Assembly (NCBI RefSeq): GCF_008086045.1
Contig: NZ_VSEY01000008.1
Span: 186,001-250,000, forward strand
DNA length: 64,000 nucleotides
Direction of reading: 5' to 3'
From: Nonomuraea sp. PA05
GTDB lineage: Bacteria > Actinomycetota > Actinomycetes > Streptosporangiales > Streptosporangiaceae
Positions 10,361-19,600 of the stretch are shown here, one piece after another. The translations under genes were made by a program, and so were the position numbers. The first letter of the stretch is position 1. Each line of letters begins with the position of its first letter. A model generated the notes under the pieces. The model did not search any database and was not told the origin of the DNA. It was given only the letters and a program-made list of their open reading frames with translations.

Positions 10361-11227
10361 GTGAAGTCCGAGGTCAAGACCCAGCCAGTGTCCCGCTCCC
10401 GCGGGCGCTGGCTGGGCGCGTTCGTTTTCCTGTCACCAGGGCTGGCGTACCTGGTCGTGCTCATGCTGGTGCCGCTGGCGCTGGTGTTCAGCTACACCGT
10501 CTTCCAGCGCGGCCGCTTCGGCGGGGTCGTCTACGAGTTCACCACCGAGAACTTCGAGCGGCTCTTCGACCCGCTCTACCTCAGCGTGCTGGCCGACTCG
10601 CTGAAGATCGCGGCGATCACCACGCTGGCCGCGCTGCTCATCGGCTATCCGACGGCGTACCTCATCGCGCAGCTCCCGCGCAGGTGGAAGACGCTGGCGC
10701 TGGTCGCGATCGTGCTGCCGTTCTGGACCAACTTCATCATCCGGGTCTACGCCTGGACGATCCTGCTCAGCGGGCCGGGGCTGGTGAACTCCGTGCTGGC
10801 CAAGGTGGGGCTGGGGCCGTACGAGCTGCTCTACAACCAGGGCACGATCGTGGCGGGGCTGCTGTACTCGTACCTGCCGCTGATGGTGCTGCCGTTGTAC
10901 GCCGCCATCGAGAAGCTCGACCCGCAGCTCAGGGAGGCCTCGGCCAACCTGGGAGCGTCGGGGTTCACCACGTTCCGCAAGGTCACGCTGCCGCTGACCG
11001 TGCCGGGCGTGCTGACCGGCAGCCTGTTCGTGTTCGTGCCGAGCTTCGGCAACTTCGTCATCCCCGAGATGCTGGGCGGCAACAAGTCGATCATGGTGGG
11101 CAACCTGATCAGGAACCAGTTCCTGTCGGCGCGCGACTGGCCCTTCGGCGCCACGCTGTCGCTGGCGCTCATCGCGGTGCTGGTCGTGCTGCTCATCGTG
11201 CAAGCCTGGGCGGCCCGCCGTGCGTAG
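10361..11227 (+). CDS. Polyamine-type ABC permease 1 (PotB-like)
   Basis: 288-residue inner-membrane permease with six predicted membrane segments; the first is FVFLSPGLAYLVVLMLVPLAL. The EAA coupling loop is LREASANLGASGFTTFRKVT. It begins with GTG 12 nt after the binding-protein stop and overlaps the next permease by 8 nt. Family: PotB/YdcU-type permeases. It should pair with the product of 11220-11999 to form the channel. Confidence 0.9.
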   Translation: MKSEVKTQPVSRSRGRWLGAFVFLSPGLAYLVVLMLVPLALVFSYTVFQRGRFGGVVYEFTTENFERLFDPLYLSVLADSLKIAAITTLAALLIGYPTAYLIAQLPRRWKTLALVAIVLPFWTNFIIRVYAWTILLSGPGLVNSVLAKVGLGPYELLYNQGTIVAGLLYSYLPLMVLPLYAAIEKLDPQLREASANLGASGFTTFRKVTLPLTVPGVLTGSLFVFVPSFGNFVIPEMLGGNKSIMVGNLIRNQFLSARDWPFGATLSLALIAVLVVLLIVQAWAARRA

Positions 11228-11999
11228 ACCGAAGCTGCTGTACGTGCCGTTCTGGCTCACCTACGTCTTCCTGTACCTGCCGATCGCCGTGCTCGTCATC
11301 ATGTCGTTCAACTCGGGCGAGTCGGCGTACAGCTTCGACGGCTTCAGCCTCAAGTGGTACGGCGTCCTGGCCGAGGACGAGCGGATCCTGGACGGCCTGG
11401 TCAACACGCTGATCGTGGCCACCGGCTCCACCGTCATCGCCACCGTGCTCGGCACGATGCTGGCCGTCGGCCTGTCCAGGTACACCAAGTCCAAGGTCAT
11501 GGACGCGCTCGCGCTGATGCCGGCCGTGCTGCCCGACCTGGTGCTGGCCATCGGCCTGCTGGTCTTCTACGGCACGATCCAGCTCACGCTCGGCCTGTAC
11601 TCCGTGGTGCTGGCCCACGGCCTGTTCGCCACGGCGTTCGTCGCGGCGGTGGTGCGCACCCGGCTGAGCGGCGCCGACACCTCGCTGGAGGAGGCGTCGC
11701 GCGACCTGGGCGCGGGGCCGGTGGTGACCTTCATGAAGGTCACGCTGCCGCAGCTCACACCGGGCATCGTGGCCGGGGCGCTGCTGGCGTTCACGCTGTC
11801 GCTGGACGAGTTCGTGATCGCCTACTTCACGATCGGCAACAACGAGCAGACGCTGCCGATCGTCATCTACTCAATGATCCGTTTCGGGGTCACCCCGAAG
11901 ATCAACGCGCTGGCGGCGATCCTGCTCCTCGTGAGCTTCACGGCGGTGATCGCCGGGCAGCGCCTGACCAAGATCGGGGAGTCGCGTGCTCAAGATTGA
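11220..11999 (+). CDS. Polyamine-type ABC permease 2 (PotC-like)
   Basis: 259-residue permease with membrane segments starting at FWLTYVFLYLPIAVLVIM. The coupling loop is LEEASRDLGAGPVVTFMKVT and the conserved DEFVIAYFT segment of PotC/YdcV proteins is present. GTG start inside the end of the previous gene; its own end overlaps the ATPase gene by 14 nt, so all components of the importer are translationally linked. Confidence 0.9.
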   Translation: MRRPKLLYVPFWLTYVFLYLPIAVLVIMSFNSGESAYSFDGFSLKWYGVLAEDERILDGLVNTLIVATGSTVIATVLGTMLAVGLSRYTKSKVMDALALMPAVLPDLVLAIGLLVFYGTIQLTLGLYSVVLAHGLFATAFVAAVVRTRLSGADTSLEEASRDLGAGPVVTFMKVTLPQLTPGIVAGALLAFTLSLDEFVIAYFTIGNNEQTLPIVIYSMIRFGVTPKINALAAILLLVSFTAVIAGQRLTKIGESRAQD

Positions 12000-13035
12000 C
12001 GGGATCTCCCGCAGGTTCGGGGACGTCACCGCGCTGGACAAGGTGTCGCTGGAGATCGGCCAGGGCGAGTTCTTCGCCCTGCTCGGCCCCTCCGGCTGCG
12101 GCAAGACCACGCTGCTGCGCATCATCGCCGGCTTCGAGACGCCCGACGAGGGCAAGGTCACGCTCGACGGCGAGGACCTGCTGTCCAAGCCGCCGAACCG
12201 GCGGCCCATCAGCCTCATGTTCCAGTCGTACGCGCTGTTCCCGCACCTGACGGTGGCCAAGAACGTGGCCTATGGCCTGGAGCGCGAGAAGCTGCCCCGG
12301 CAGGAGATCAAGCAGCGCGTCGGCGAGGTGCTGGAGACGGTCGGGCTGTCCGCGCACGCCTCCCGCAGGCCCGCCCAGCTCTCGGGCGGCCAGCGGCAGC
12401 GGGTGGCGCTGGCGCGTTCCATCGTCAAGCGGCCCCGGCTGCTGCTGCTCGACGAGCCGCTGTCGGCCCTGGACAAGAAGGTCCGCGCCGACATGCAGCT
12501 CGAACTGAAGCGGCTGCAGAACGAGGTGGGCATCACGTTCGTGGTCGTCACGCACGACCAGGAGGAGGCCATGTCGCTGGCCGACCGCATCGCGGTCTTC
12601 GACAGCGGCTCCGTGCGCCAGGTGGACGAGCCCATCTCGCTGTACGAGCGGCCCCGCTCGCCCTTCGTGGCCGACTTCGTCGGTGCCAACAACCTCTTCC
12701 GCGGCGAGGCGAGCGGCCTCGACGGGATCAAGAGCGAGCAGTTCGGCATGCTGGCCGGCGCCCCGCTGTCGGAGCTGGAGGCCGGCGCGCCGGCGCTGCT
12801 CGCGGTGCGGCCCGAGAAGATCGACCTGGCGGACGGCGCCGCGGCCAGGGGCCTGGCCGGCGACGTGCTCGACGTGAGCTTCTACGGCGGCGTCTCGCAC
12901 ATCTCCGTGGAGGTGCCCGGCCATCCCAAGCCGGTGCTCGTGGCCGTGCAGGGGGCCGCCGCCGTGCGTCCCGGCGCCAAGGTCAAGGTGCGCTGGAACG
13001 CCGAGGACGCCGTCATCATGGCGGTCGATCAGTGA
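11986..13035 (+). CDS. Polyamine-type ABC transporter ATPase (PotA-like)
   Basis: 349-residue ATPase. Walker A GPSGCGKTT, Q-loop MFQSYALFPHLTV, signature LSGGQRQRV, Walker B LLLLDEPLSALD and VVTHDQEEA are all intact. The C-terminal third is a TOBE-type regulatory domain (AVRPEKIDL onward). It completes the importer started at 9227. Its last 7 bp overlap the 3' end of the convergent TetR gene, so there is no room for a terminator between them. Confidence 0.93.
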   Translation: MLKIDGISRRFGDVTALDKVSLEIGQGEFFALLGPSGCGKTTLLRIIAGFETPDEGKVTLDGEDLLSKPPNRRPISLMFQSYALFPHLTVAKNVAYGLEREKLPRQEIKQRVGEVLETVGLSAHASRRPAQLSGGQRQRVALARSIVKRPRLLLLDEPLSALDKKVRADMQLELKRLQNEVGITFVVVTHDQEEAMSLADRIAVFDSGSVRQVDEPISLYERPRSPFVADFVGANNLFRGEASGLDGIKSEQFGMLAGAPLSELEAGAPALLAVRPEKIDLADGAAARGLAGDVLDVSFYGGVSHISVEVPGHPKPVLVAVQGAAAVRPGAKVKVRWNAEDAVIMAVDQ

Positions 13036-13649
13036 TTCAGGTCGTTGCCCGTGGCCGCGCGGGCGTAGGAAAGGATGAGCTCGGCCGCCTCGTCCGGGCC
13101 GATCAGGGGGTGCCTGGCCGTGATGCGGTAGCCGTACGCGTCCTCCAGGGCCACCAGGTTGCGCGCGATCGTCAGCGAGCCGGCACTCAGCCTGAACACG
13201 CCCAGCGCGGCCCCGGTGTCCAGGATCGCCTGGTACATCGACACCTGCCGGTCGTAGAGCGAGGTGAGCAGCACGCCGTAGACGCGGATGCGGCCCGCGG
13301 CGCCGCCCAGCTCGTTGAGCAGGCGCACGTCCGGGTCGAGCGGCCCGGTGGGCAGCCCCGACCTGATCGTGACGACCAGCTTCTCGACCGGGTCGGTGAT
13401 GGTGGCGAGCTGGCGCAGCCGCTGCTCGTAGAAACGTTCCATGCCCGCGTGCTGCGCCTCGACGAGCAGCTCGCTCAGATCGGGGTAGTGGTAGAGCACG
13501 GCGCCCGAGGTCAGGCCCGCCTCCTCGGCGACGTGCGAGAGCTGTACACCGTCAATGCCATGGCGGATGATGGCCCTGCGTGCGGCCTCGATCAGGTCGA
13601 GCCGCCGGTCGCTGCGGCTTTTGCGCTGAGCCACCCTCACCACCTTCAC
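13029..13649 (-). CDS. TetR-family regulator, probably of the polyamine locus
   Basis: 206 residues. The N-terminal helix-turn-helix spans about residues 15-60 (DLIEAARRAIIRHG, VAEEAGLTSGAVLYHY). The rest is an all-helical ligand and dimer domain. It is convergent with the importer and divergent from the glycosyltransferase gene, with 110 bp between the two starts. That gap contains TTTGAA-N6-TTCAAA, which matches sites near the kinase and importer start. Several in-frame GTG codons near the N terminus leave the exact start uncertain. Its ligand may be a polyamine or an aldehyde derivative (inference). Confidence 0.85.
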   Translation of the reverse strand: MKVVRVAQRKSRSDRRLDLIEAARRAIIRHGIDGVQLSHVAEEAGLTSGAVLYHYPDLSELLVEAQHAGMERFYEQRLRQLATITDPVEKLVVTIRSGLPTGPLDPDVRLLNELGGAAGRIRVYGVLLTSLYDRQVSMYQAILDTGAALGVFRLSAGSLTIARNLVALEDAYGYRITARHPLIGPDEAAELILSYARAATGNDLNH

Positions 13650-13717
13650 TCGTTTGGCTGCTGTTCAGTTAGCCGTGACCATAGTGCCCTTAAGTTGACC
13701 TTCACGCTAGATCCGTT

Positions 13718-13735
13718 TTTGAATTCCTCTTCAAA
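13718..13735. promoter_or_regulatory. Candidate operator C (TTGA-N8-TCAA)
   Basis: TTTGAA-TTCCTC-TTCAAA inverted repeat in the tetR/glycosyltransferase gap, ending 24 bp before the glycosyltransferase ATG. It matches sites A and B in spacing and in the TTGAAT(C/T)C half. It is the best-placed of the three for repressor action. Confidence 0.55.
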
Positions 13736-13759
13736 TTGACGAGTTCCCCCGGAGTCGCG

Positions 13760-15031
13760 ATGTCTCTCACGTTCCTGTTCATGCCGGAAAGCGCCTACGG
13801 CCCCACCAACAACTCGATCGGAATCGGCGACATTCTGCGCCGCCGCGGCCACCGCGTCGTCTTCGCCGCCGAGGCGTCGTGGAAGGGCAAGCTCGAAGCC
13901 CTCGGTTTCGAGGAGGATCTCGTCGACCTGGCCCCGCCGGCCGAGGAGGAGCAGGAGCAGGACCCCGGCCAGTTCTGGAAGGACTTCATCCGCGAGACCG
14001 CGCCGGAGTACCGCAAGTCCACGCTGGAGCAGCAGGAGACCGTCACCAAGCCGATCTGGGAGAGCCTGATCGACGGGGTGAAGTACTGCGAGCCGCAGCT
14101 CCAGGCCATCATCGAGCGGGTGAACCCCGACGTCATCGTCGAGGACAACGTCATCACGTTCCCGGCGCTGATCACCACGGGCAAGAAGTTCGTCCGCATC
14201 GTCTCCTGCCAGCCGCTCGAGATGCGCGGCGAGAACGTCCCGCCGGTCTTCTCCGGCCTGCCCTCCGGCGACCGCTCCGAGTGGGACGCCTTCCGCGCCG
14301 AGTACGAGCGCACCCACCGCGAGCTGTGGACCGCCTTCAACGAGTGGTGCGTCGAGCAGGGCACCGCGCCCCTGCCCGACCTCGACTTCATCCACGAGGG
14401 CGACCTGAACCTCTACGTCTACCCCGAGATCCTCGACTACACCGCCGAGCGCCCGCTGGGCCCGGCGTGGCACCGCCTCGACTCCTCCGTGCGTGAGACC
14501 GAGGAGGACTTCACGCTGCCCTTCGAGCGGGGTGAGGGCTCGCTGGTCTACTTCTCGCTCGGCTCGCTCGGCTCCTCCGACGTGGAGCTGATGCAGCGGG
14601 TGATCGACGTGCTGGCCACCACCCCGCACCAGTACATCGTCTCCAAGGGCCCGCTGCACGAGGAGATCAAGCTGGCCGACAACATGTGGGGCGCGGAGTT
14701 CGTTCCGCAGACTAAGATCATCCCACTGTGTGACTTGGTCATCACCCATGGCGGCAACAACACGACCACCGAGGCGCTGCACTTCGGCAAGCCGATGATC
14801 CTGCTGCCGCTGTTCTGGGACCAGTACGACAACGCCCAGAGGGTCGATGAGCTCGGTTACGGTGTCAGGCTCTCGACCTACACCTTCACCGACGAGGAAC
14901 TCACGGGGGCGGTCGCGAAGCTGCTCGGTGACACCGAGCTGCGCGCGCGTCTCGCCGCCGCGGGCGAGGAGATCCGGCGCCGCGACGGCCTGCGCAAGGC
15001 CGCCGACCTGATCGAGCAGCTCGGCCAGTAG
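13760..15031 (+). CDS. GT1-family (MGT/UGT-like) glycosyltransferase
   Basis: 423-residue GT-B-fold glycosyltransferase. The C-terminal nucleotide-sugar site shows VYFSLGSLGSSDVELMQ and the signature VITHGGNNTTTEALHFGKP, followed by PLFWDQYDNAQRVDELGYG. The acceptor-side N-terminal half begins LTFLFMPESAYGPTNNSIG. The ATG at 13760 is preferred over an upstream in-frame start because GGAG lies 5 nt before it. The acceptor is unknown. It lies between a polyamine-type importer and a dehydrogenase, so an amine or amino-sugar conjugate is conceivable, but no biosynthetic core enzymes are nearby. Confidence 0.88.
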   Translation: MSLTFLFMPESAYGPTNNSIGIGDILRRRGHRVVFAAEASWKGKLEALGFEEDLVDLAPPAEEEQEQDPGQFWKDFIRETAPEYRKSTLEQQETVTKPIWESLIDGVKYCEPQLQAIIERVNPDVIVEDNVITFPALITTGKKFVRIVSCQPLEMRGENVPPVFSGLPSGDRSEWDAFRAEYERTHRELWTAFNEWCVEQGTAPLPDLDFIHEGDLNLYVYPEILDYTAERPLGPAWHRLDSSVRETEEDFTLPFERGEGSLVYFSLGSLGSSDVELMQRVIDVLATTPHQYIVSKGPLHEEIKLADNMWGAEFVPQTKIIPLCDLVITHGGNNTTTEALHFGKPMILLPLFWDQYDNAQRVDELGYGVRLSTYTFTDEELTGAVAKLLGDTELRARLAAAGEEIRRRDGLRKAADLIEQLGQ

Positions 15032-15066
15032 CACTCTGCACAACCCTGAGAGATGAAGTCTTCCTG

Positions 15067-16464
15067 ATGCGTGAACTGATCAACCCCGCCACTGGCCTTG
15101 TATGTGCCGAAATTCCGGATACGCCGGTCGAGAAGGTGGCGGCGGCCGTACGGGCCGCGCGTGCGGCCTTCGAGGAGTGGTCGCAGACCACCCCCGCTGA
15201 GCGCCAGCGGCTGCTGCTGCGCGTGGCCGACCTGGTGGAGGCCGACGCCGAGGAGCTGACCAGGCTCGAAGTGGAGGAGACCGGCAAGCCGGCCGGGGTG
15301 TTCAGGGACGGCGAGCTGCCGTTCGCCGTGGACAACCTGCGCTTCTTCGCCGGAGCCGCCCGCTCGCTGGAGGGCACGGGAGCCGGGGTGTTCAGCCCCG
15401 GTTACACCTCGGTCCTGCAGCGCCGCCCCGTCGGGGTGGTGGGGTCGATCGCGCCGTGGAACTTCCCGTTCGTCATGGCCGTCTGGAAGGTCGGCCCGGC
15501 GGTGGCCGCGGGCAACGCCGTGGTGATCAAGCCCGCCCCGCAGACGCCGCGCACGACGCTGCGGCTGGCCGAGCTGTTCGCCAGGGCGGGCGCGCCCGAC
15601 AACCTCGTGCAGGCGATCACCGGCGACGCCGAGGCGGGCCAGGCGCTGGTCACCGACCCCGGCGTGGACATGGTGAGCGTCACCGGCTCCACCGAGACCG
15701 GCCGCGCCGTGATGAGCGGCGCGGCGGCCACGCTCAAGCGGGTCCACCTCGAACTCGGCGGCAAGGCGCCGGCGCTGGTGTTCGAGGACGCGGACCTGGC
15801 GGAGATGGCTCGCGGCGTCGCCATGGGGGCCACGTACAACAGCGGGCAGGACTGCACGGCGGCCACCCGCGTCTACGTTGCCCGCCAGGTCTACGACGAG
15901 GCCGTGGAGGCGATGCGGGCAACTCTTGCCGAAATCTCCGTCGGCGACCCCTGGGATCCGGCCACCGACATCGGCCCGCTGATCTCCGCCGCGCACCGCG
16001 ACCGGGTGCACGGGTTCGTCGAGCGTTCCGGCGGCCGGGTGCTGCACGGCGGCTCCCCAATCGGGGGCTCCGGGTTTTTCTACCCGCCCACGCTTGTGAC
16101 CGATGTCGCACAGACCAGCGAGATCGTGCAGGGAGAGCTGTTCGGACCGGTCCTGGTAGCGCTCCCATTCGATGGCGAGGACGAAGCGGTACGCCTGGCC
16201 AACGACACTAGATATGGCCTGGCCTCGTCGGTGTGGTCGCGTGACGTGGGGCGCGCCATGCGCGTCTCGCATCGGCTCGATGTGGGGGTGACCTGGGTCA
16301 ACGATCACCTGCCCATCGCCAGTGAAGCGCCGCACGGCGGGGTGAAGGGCAGCGGGTTCGGCAAGGACATGAGCCAGGAAGCGGTGCAGGAGTATTCAGT
16401 GACGCGGCACCTGATGATCAAGCATGCGGCGCCGGCCGAGCGGGATTCCTTCCGCCCGGCCTGA
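15067..16464 (+). CDS. NAD(P)-dependent aldehyde dehydrogenase, aminobutyraldehyde-type
   Basis: 465 residues, full-length ALDH superfamily. Catalytic Cys in NSGQDCTAATRVYV, general-base Glu in HLELGGKAP, cofactor-binding TGSTETGRAVM and the PWNFP segment are intact. Its closest look is to gamma-aminobutyraldehyde/betaine aldehyde dehydrogenases (PatD/YdcW type), which fits the polyamine-type importer in the same locus: uptake, deamination by an enzyme outside the window, then oxidation to GABA. It follows the glycosyltransferase by 35 bp and may share its transcript. Confidence 0.88.
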   Translation: MRELINPATGLVCAEIPDTPVEKVAAAVRAARAAFEEWSQTTPAERQRLLLRVADLVEADAEELTRLEVEETGKPAGVFRDGELPFAVDNLRFFAGAARSLEGTGAGVFSPGYTSVLQRRPVGVVGSIAPWNFPFVMAVWKVGPAVAAGNAVVIKPAPQTPRTTLRLAELFARAGAPDNLVQAITGDAEAGQALVTDPGVDMVSVTGSTETGRAVMSGAAATLKRVHLELGGKAPALVFEDADLAEMARGVAMGATYNSGQDCTAATRVYVARQVYDEAVEAMRATLAEISVGDPWDPATDIGPLISAAHRDRVHGFVERSGGRVLHGGSPIGGSGFFYPPTLVTDVAQTSEIVQGELFGPVLVALPFDGEDEAVRLANDTRYGLASSVWSRDVGRAMRVSHRLDVGVTWVNDHLPIASEAPHGGVKGSGFGKDMSQEAVQEYSVTRHLMIKHAAPAERDSFRPA

Positions 16465-16481
16465 AACACGTAAGGCGATAT

Positions 16482-16506
16482 ACACCCAAAGTGCCCCTTT
16501 GGGTGT
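16482..16506 (+). terminator. Perfect 10-bp stem-loop after the aldehyde dehydrogenase
   Basis: ACACCCAAAG, loop TGCCC, CTTTGGGTGT, placed 18 bp after the stop. There is no T-run after it, so it may be a weak terminator or a processing or stability element. It could also be an operator-like palindrome upstream of cvnA2 (start 16640). Confidence 0.55.
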
Positions 16507-16639
16507 GTGTGATGGGATATGTTCGGTTGGCCGATCTGGTACGGGTTGTGTTCCAATTACCCAGCCGGACAGAATCCCATGCGCCCCACGCGTGTCTGAT
16601 TTTCTTCGAGCACGTACCGGCGAGAGGTTGCGAGACTCA

Positions 16640-19600
16640 GTGAGGACGAAAGACCCCAGGCACACGAGGTCAGGGGAGTACACAGGCGGACGGTTCCGGC
16701 TGGCGAACTGGCGTGTGCGCTCCCGGCTGGTCGCGCTGATCCTCATCCCCACGGTCGTGGGTGTGCTGCTCGCCGGCGTCCAGCTGGCCGACGCCATCGG
16801 CACCAGCGCCGAGTACCGCCGGCTCACCCAGGTGGCCGACCTGGTGCAGAACATCGACGCACTCAACCACGAGCTCGCCAAGGAGCGCACGCTCACCGCG
16901 TGGTACGTCGCCGACCGCCGCAGGGGCGGCCGCTTCGTCCAGCTCAAGACGCAGCGGCAGGCCACCGACGAGGCCAAGCAGGACGTGCTCACCGCGGCCG
17001 GCGCCATCGACGCCGCGCACTCCGCCCGCGTCCGCGAGGGCGTCGACAACACCCGCCGCTGGCTGGAGGGCCTCGACAGCCTCCGCGACTCCATGGTCGA
17101 CAACGTGCCCGCGCGAGCCTCGATCAGCACGTACAGCACGATGATCGAGATCTTCTCCGGCATCCAGGCCGACCTGGGCGACGGCGTCAGCGACGACGAC
17201 CTGCAAGGTGACGTCGCGGCGCTCGGCTCGCTCCAGCGCATGAAGGAGGAGGTCTCGCGGCAGCAGATCATCCTCATCGTGACGCTCCTGCAGCCCAACA
17301 GGAAGGTCGACAGCGCCGACTGGTCCGACTTCCTCGGCTCCTGGGACACGCAGCAGGCCGAGCTGGCCTCCTTCGAGGCCGAGGCCAAGCCGGCCGACCT
17401 GGCCGCCTACCGCAAGGGCGTCAGGGGCCTCCAGGTCGACCTCGCCGACGCCATGCGCCAGCGCGCCCTCGCGCAGGTACGCCAGAGCAACCGGATCAGC
17501 GACCTCGACGTCACCTCCAACCGCGACCTCAACGACTGGTTCGAGAGCACGACGGTCACCGTCAACGCCATGCGCAAGGTCGAGGACAGCCTGGCCGGGA
17601 AGATCGTGACCACCACCACCGACCTGAGCAACAACGAGCAGCGCAGCGCCATCATCTCCGGCGCCCTGATCCTCGTCCTGCTGCTCCTGGTCCTGATCAT
17701 CACCACCCGCGTGGCCGGTTCGCTGGTCCGGCCGCTGCGCCGGCTGCGCGCCGAGGCGCTCCAGGTCGCCACGACCCGGCTGCCCGACACCGTCCGCGTG
17801 CTGCGCGAGTCCGGCGAGGGCGCCCAGGTGCCCGAAGTGCCGTCGATCGGCATCAACACCCGTGACGAGATCGGTGAAGTGGCCCGGGCCTTCGACGAGG
17901 TCCACCGCGAGGCGATCCGGCTGGCCGGCGACGAGGCCAAGCTGCGCGCCAACGTCAACTCGATGTTCGTCAACCTCTCCCGCCGCAGCCAGACGCTGGT
18001 CGAACGGCAGCTCCAGCTCATCGAAGGCCTGGAGCAGGGTGAAGAGGACGAGCAGCGGCTCGCGAACCTGTTCCGCCTCGACCACCTGGCCACCCGCATG
18101 CGCCGCAACAGCGAGAACCTCCTGGTCCTCGCCGGCCAGGAGGCCGCGCGCAAGTGGAGCGAGCCGGTGCCGCTGGTCGACATCGCCCGCGCCTCGCTGT
18201 CGGAGGTCGAGAACTACGAGCGGGTCCAGATCCAGATCCCGTCCGGCACCCTCATCGTCGGCCCCGCCGTCACCGACGCCGTCCACCTGCTCGCCGAGCT
18301 GATCGAGAACGCCATCTCCTTCTCCCCGCGCGAGAGCAAGGTCACCGTCACCAGCACCCCCGCCGAGGGCGGCGTCATGGTGACGATCAACGACCTGGGC
18401 ATCGGCATGAGCCAGGAGGAGCTGGCCGAGGCCAACTGGCGGCTGGCCAACCCGCCCGTCGTGGACGTGTCCGTCTCGCGGCGCATGGGCCTGTTCGTGG
18501 TCGGCCGCCTGGCCCTGCGTCACGGCGTCCGCGTCCAGCTCAGCATGCGGGAGACCGGCGGCCTGAGCGCCCTGGTGTTCATGCCCGACATGCTCATCAG
18601 CAACGGTCAGGGCCTGCCGCAGCAGGGCGGCCAGTACGAGGCGTTCACCTCGTTCGACCCGAGCATGTTCCAGCAGCAGCCGCCGTCCCGCAACGGCTCG
18701 CACCCCTCCTTCGACGACATGCCCGGCCAGGTCGTCGACACCCAGTGGCCCGGCTCGCTGCCGGCGCCCGGCACGGGCAACTGGCCGTCGTTCGGCGAGC
18801 AGCCCGCCGCCGCCGAGCCGCAGCCGTCCGCCTTCGGCGACCAGCCGTCGGTGTTCGGCGACCAGCCGCCCGGCATGTACGGCGACCAGCAGTCGCCCAT
18901 GTACGGCGACCAGCATTCGCCGTCGTTCGGTGACCAGCAGGCGCCCGGCTTCGGCGACCAGCAGCCGCCCGGCTTCGGCGACCCCTTCGGCGAGCCGCGG
19001 CAGCCGCAGGCCGACGAGCCTCGCTGGCCGTCGTTCGCCGAGGAGCAGCCGCCCGCCGTCCCGCAGCAGCCCACCGCCTTCGGCGAGCCGCGCTGGCCGT
19101 CCTTCACGGAGGACCCGGCCGCCTCGTCCGCGTCTTCCTCGCCTGCCGCGCCTTCCTCGCCCGCCGAGTCGTCGCCGTTCGCCGACAACCGGTGGCCGTC
19201 GTTCGCCGAGCAGCCGCCGCCCATGCAGCCCGGCGACGAGCCGCGCTGGCCGTCCTTCGCGACCGAGCCGCCGCCGCAGCAGCCGCAGCAGGACGAGTCG
19301 CGCTGGTCGTCCTTCGCCGACCCGCTGCCCCGCAGGTCCCTGTTCGAGTCGGAGGACCGGCCCAGGCCGCAGTTCGGCGACACCTACCGCTCGCCGTTCG
19401 CCGAGGAGCCCAAGCCCGCCGACCAGTTCGAGCAGAACGGCCACTCCGGCTACAACCCGTTCGGTCCCGGCGAGTACTCCTCCCAGGACATGACCGGGCC
19501 GCTCCCCGTGGTGCGCAACTCGCCGCTGGAGGAGCAGAACGAGGAGTTCCTGCCGATCTTCTCGTCGGTCGGGTCCGACTGGTTCCGCCGTCCGGAGCCC

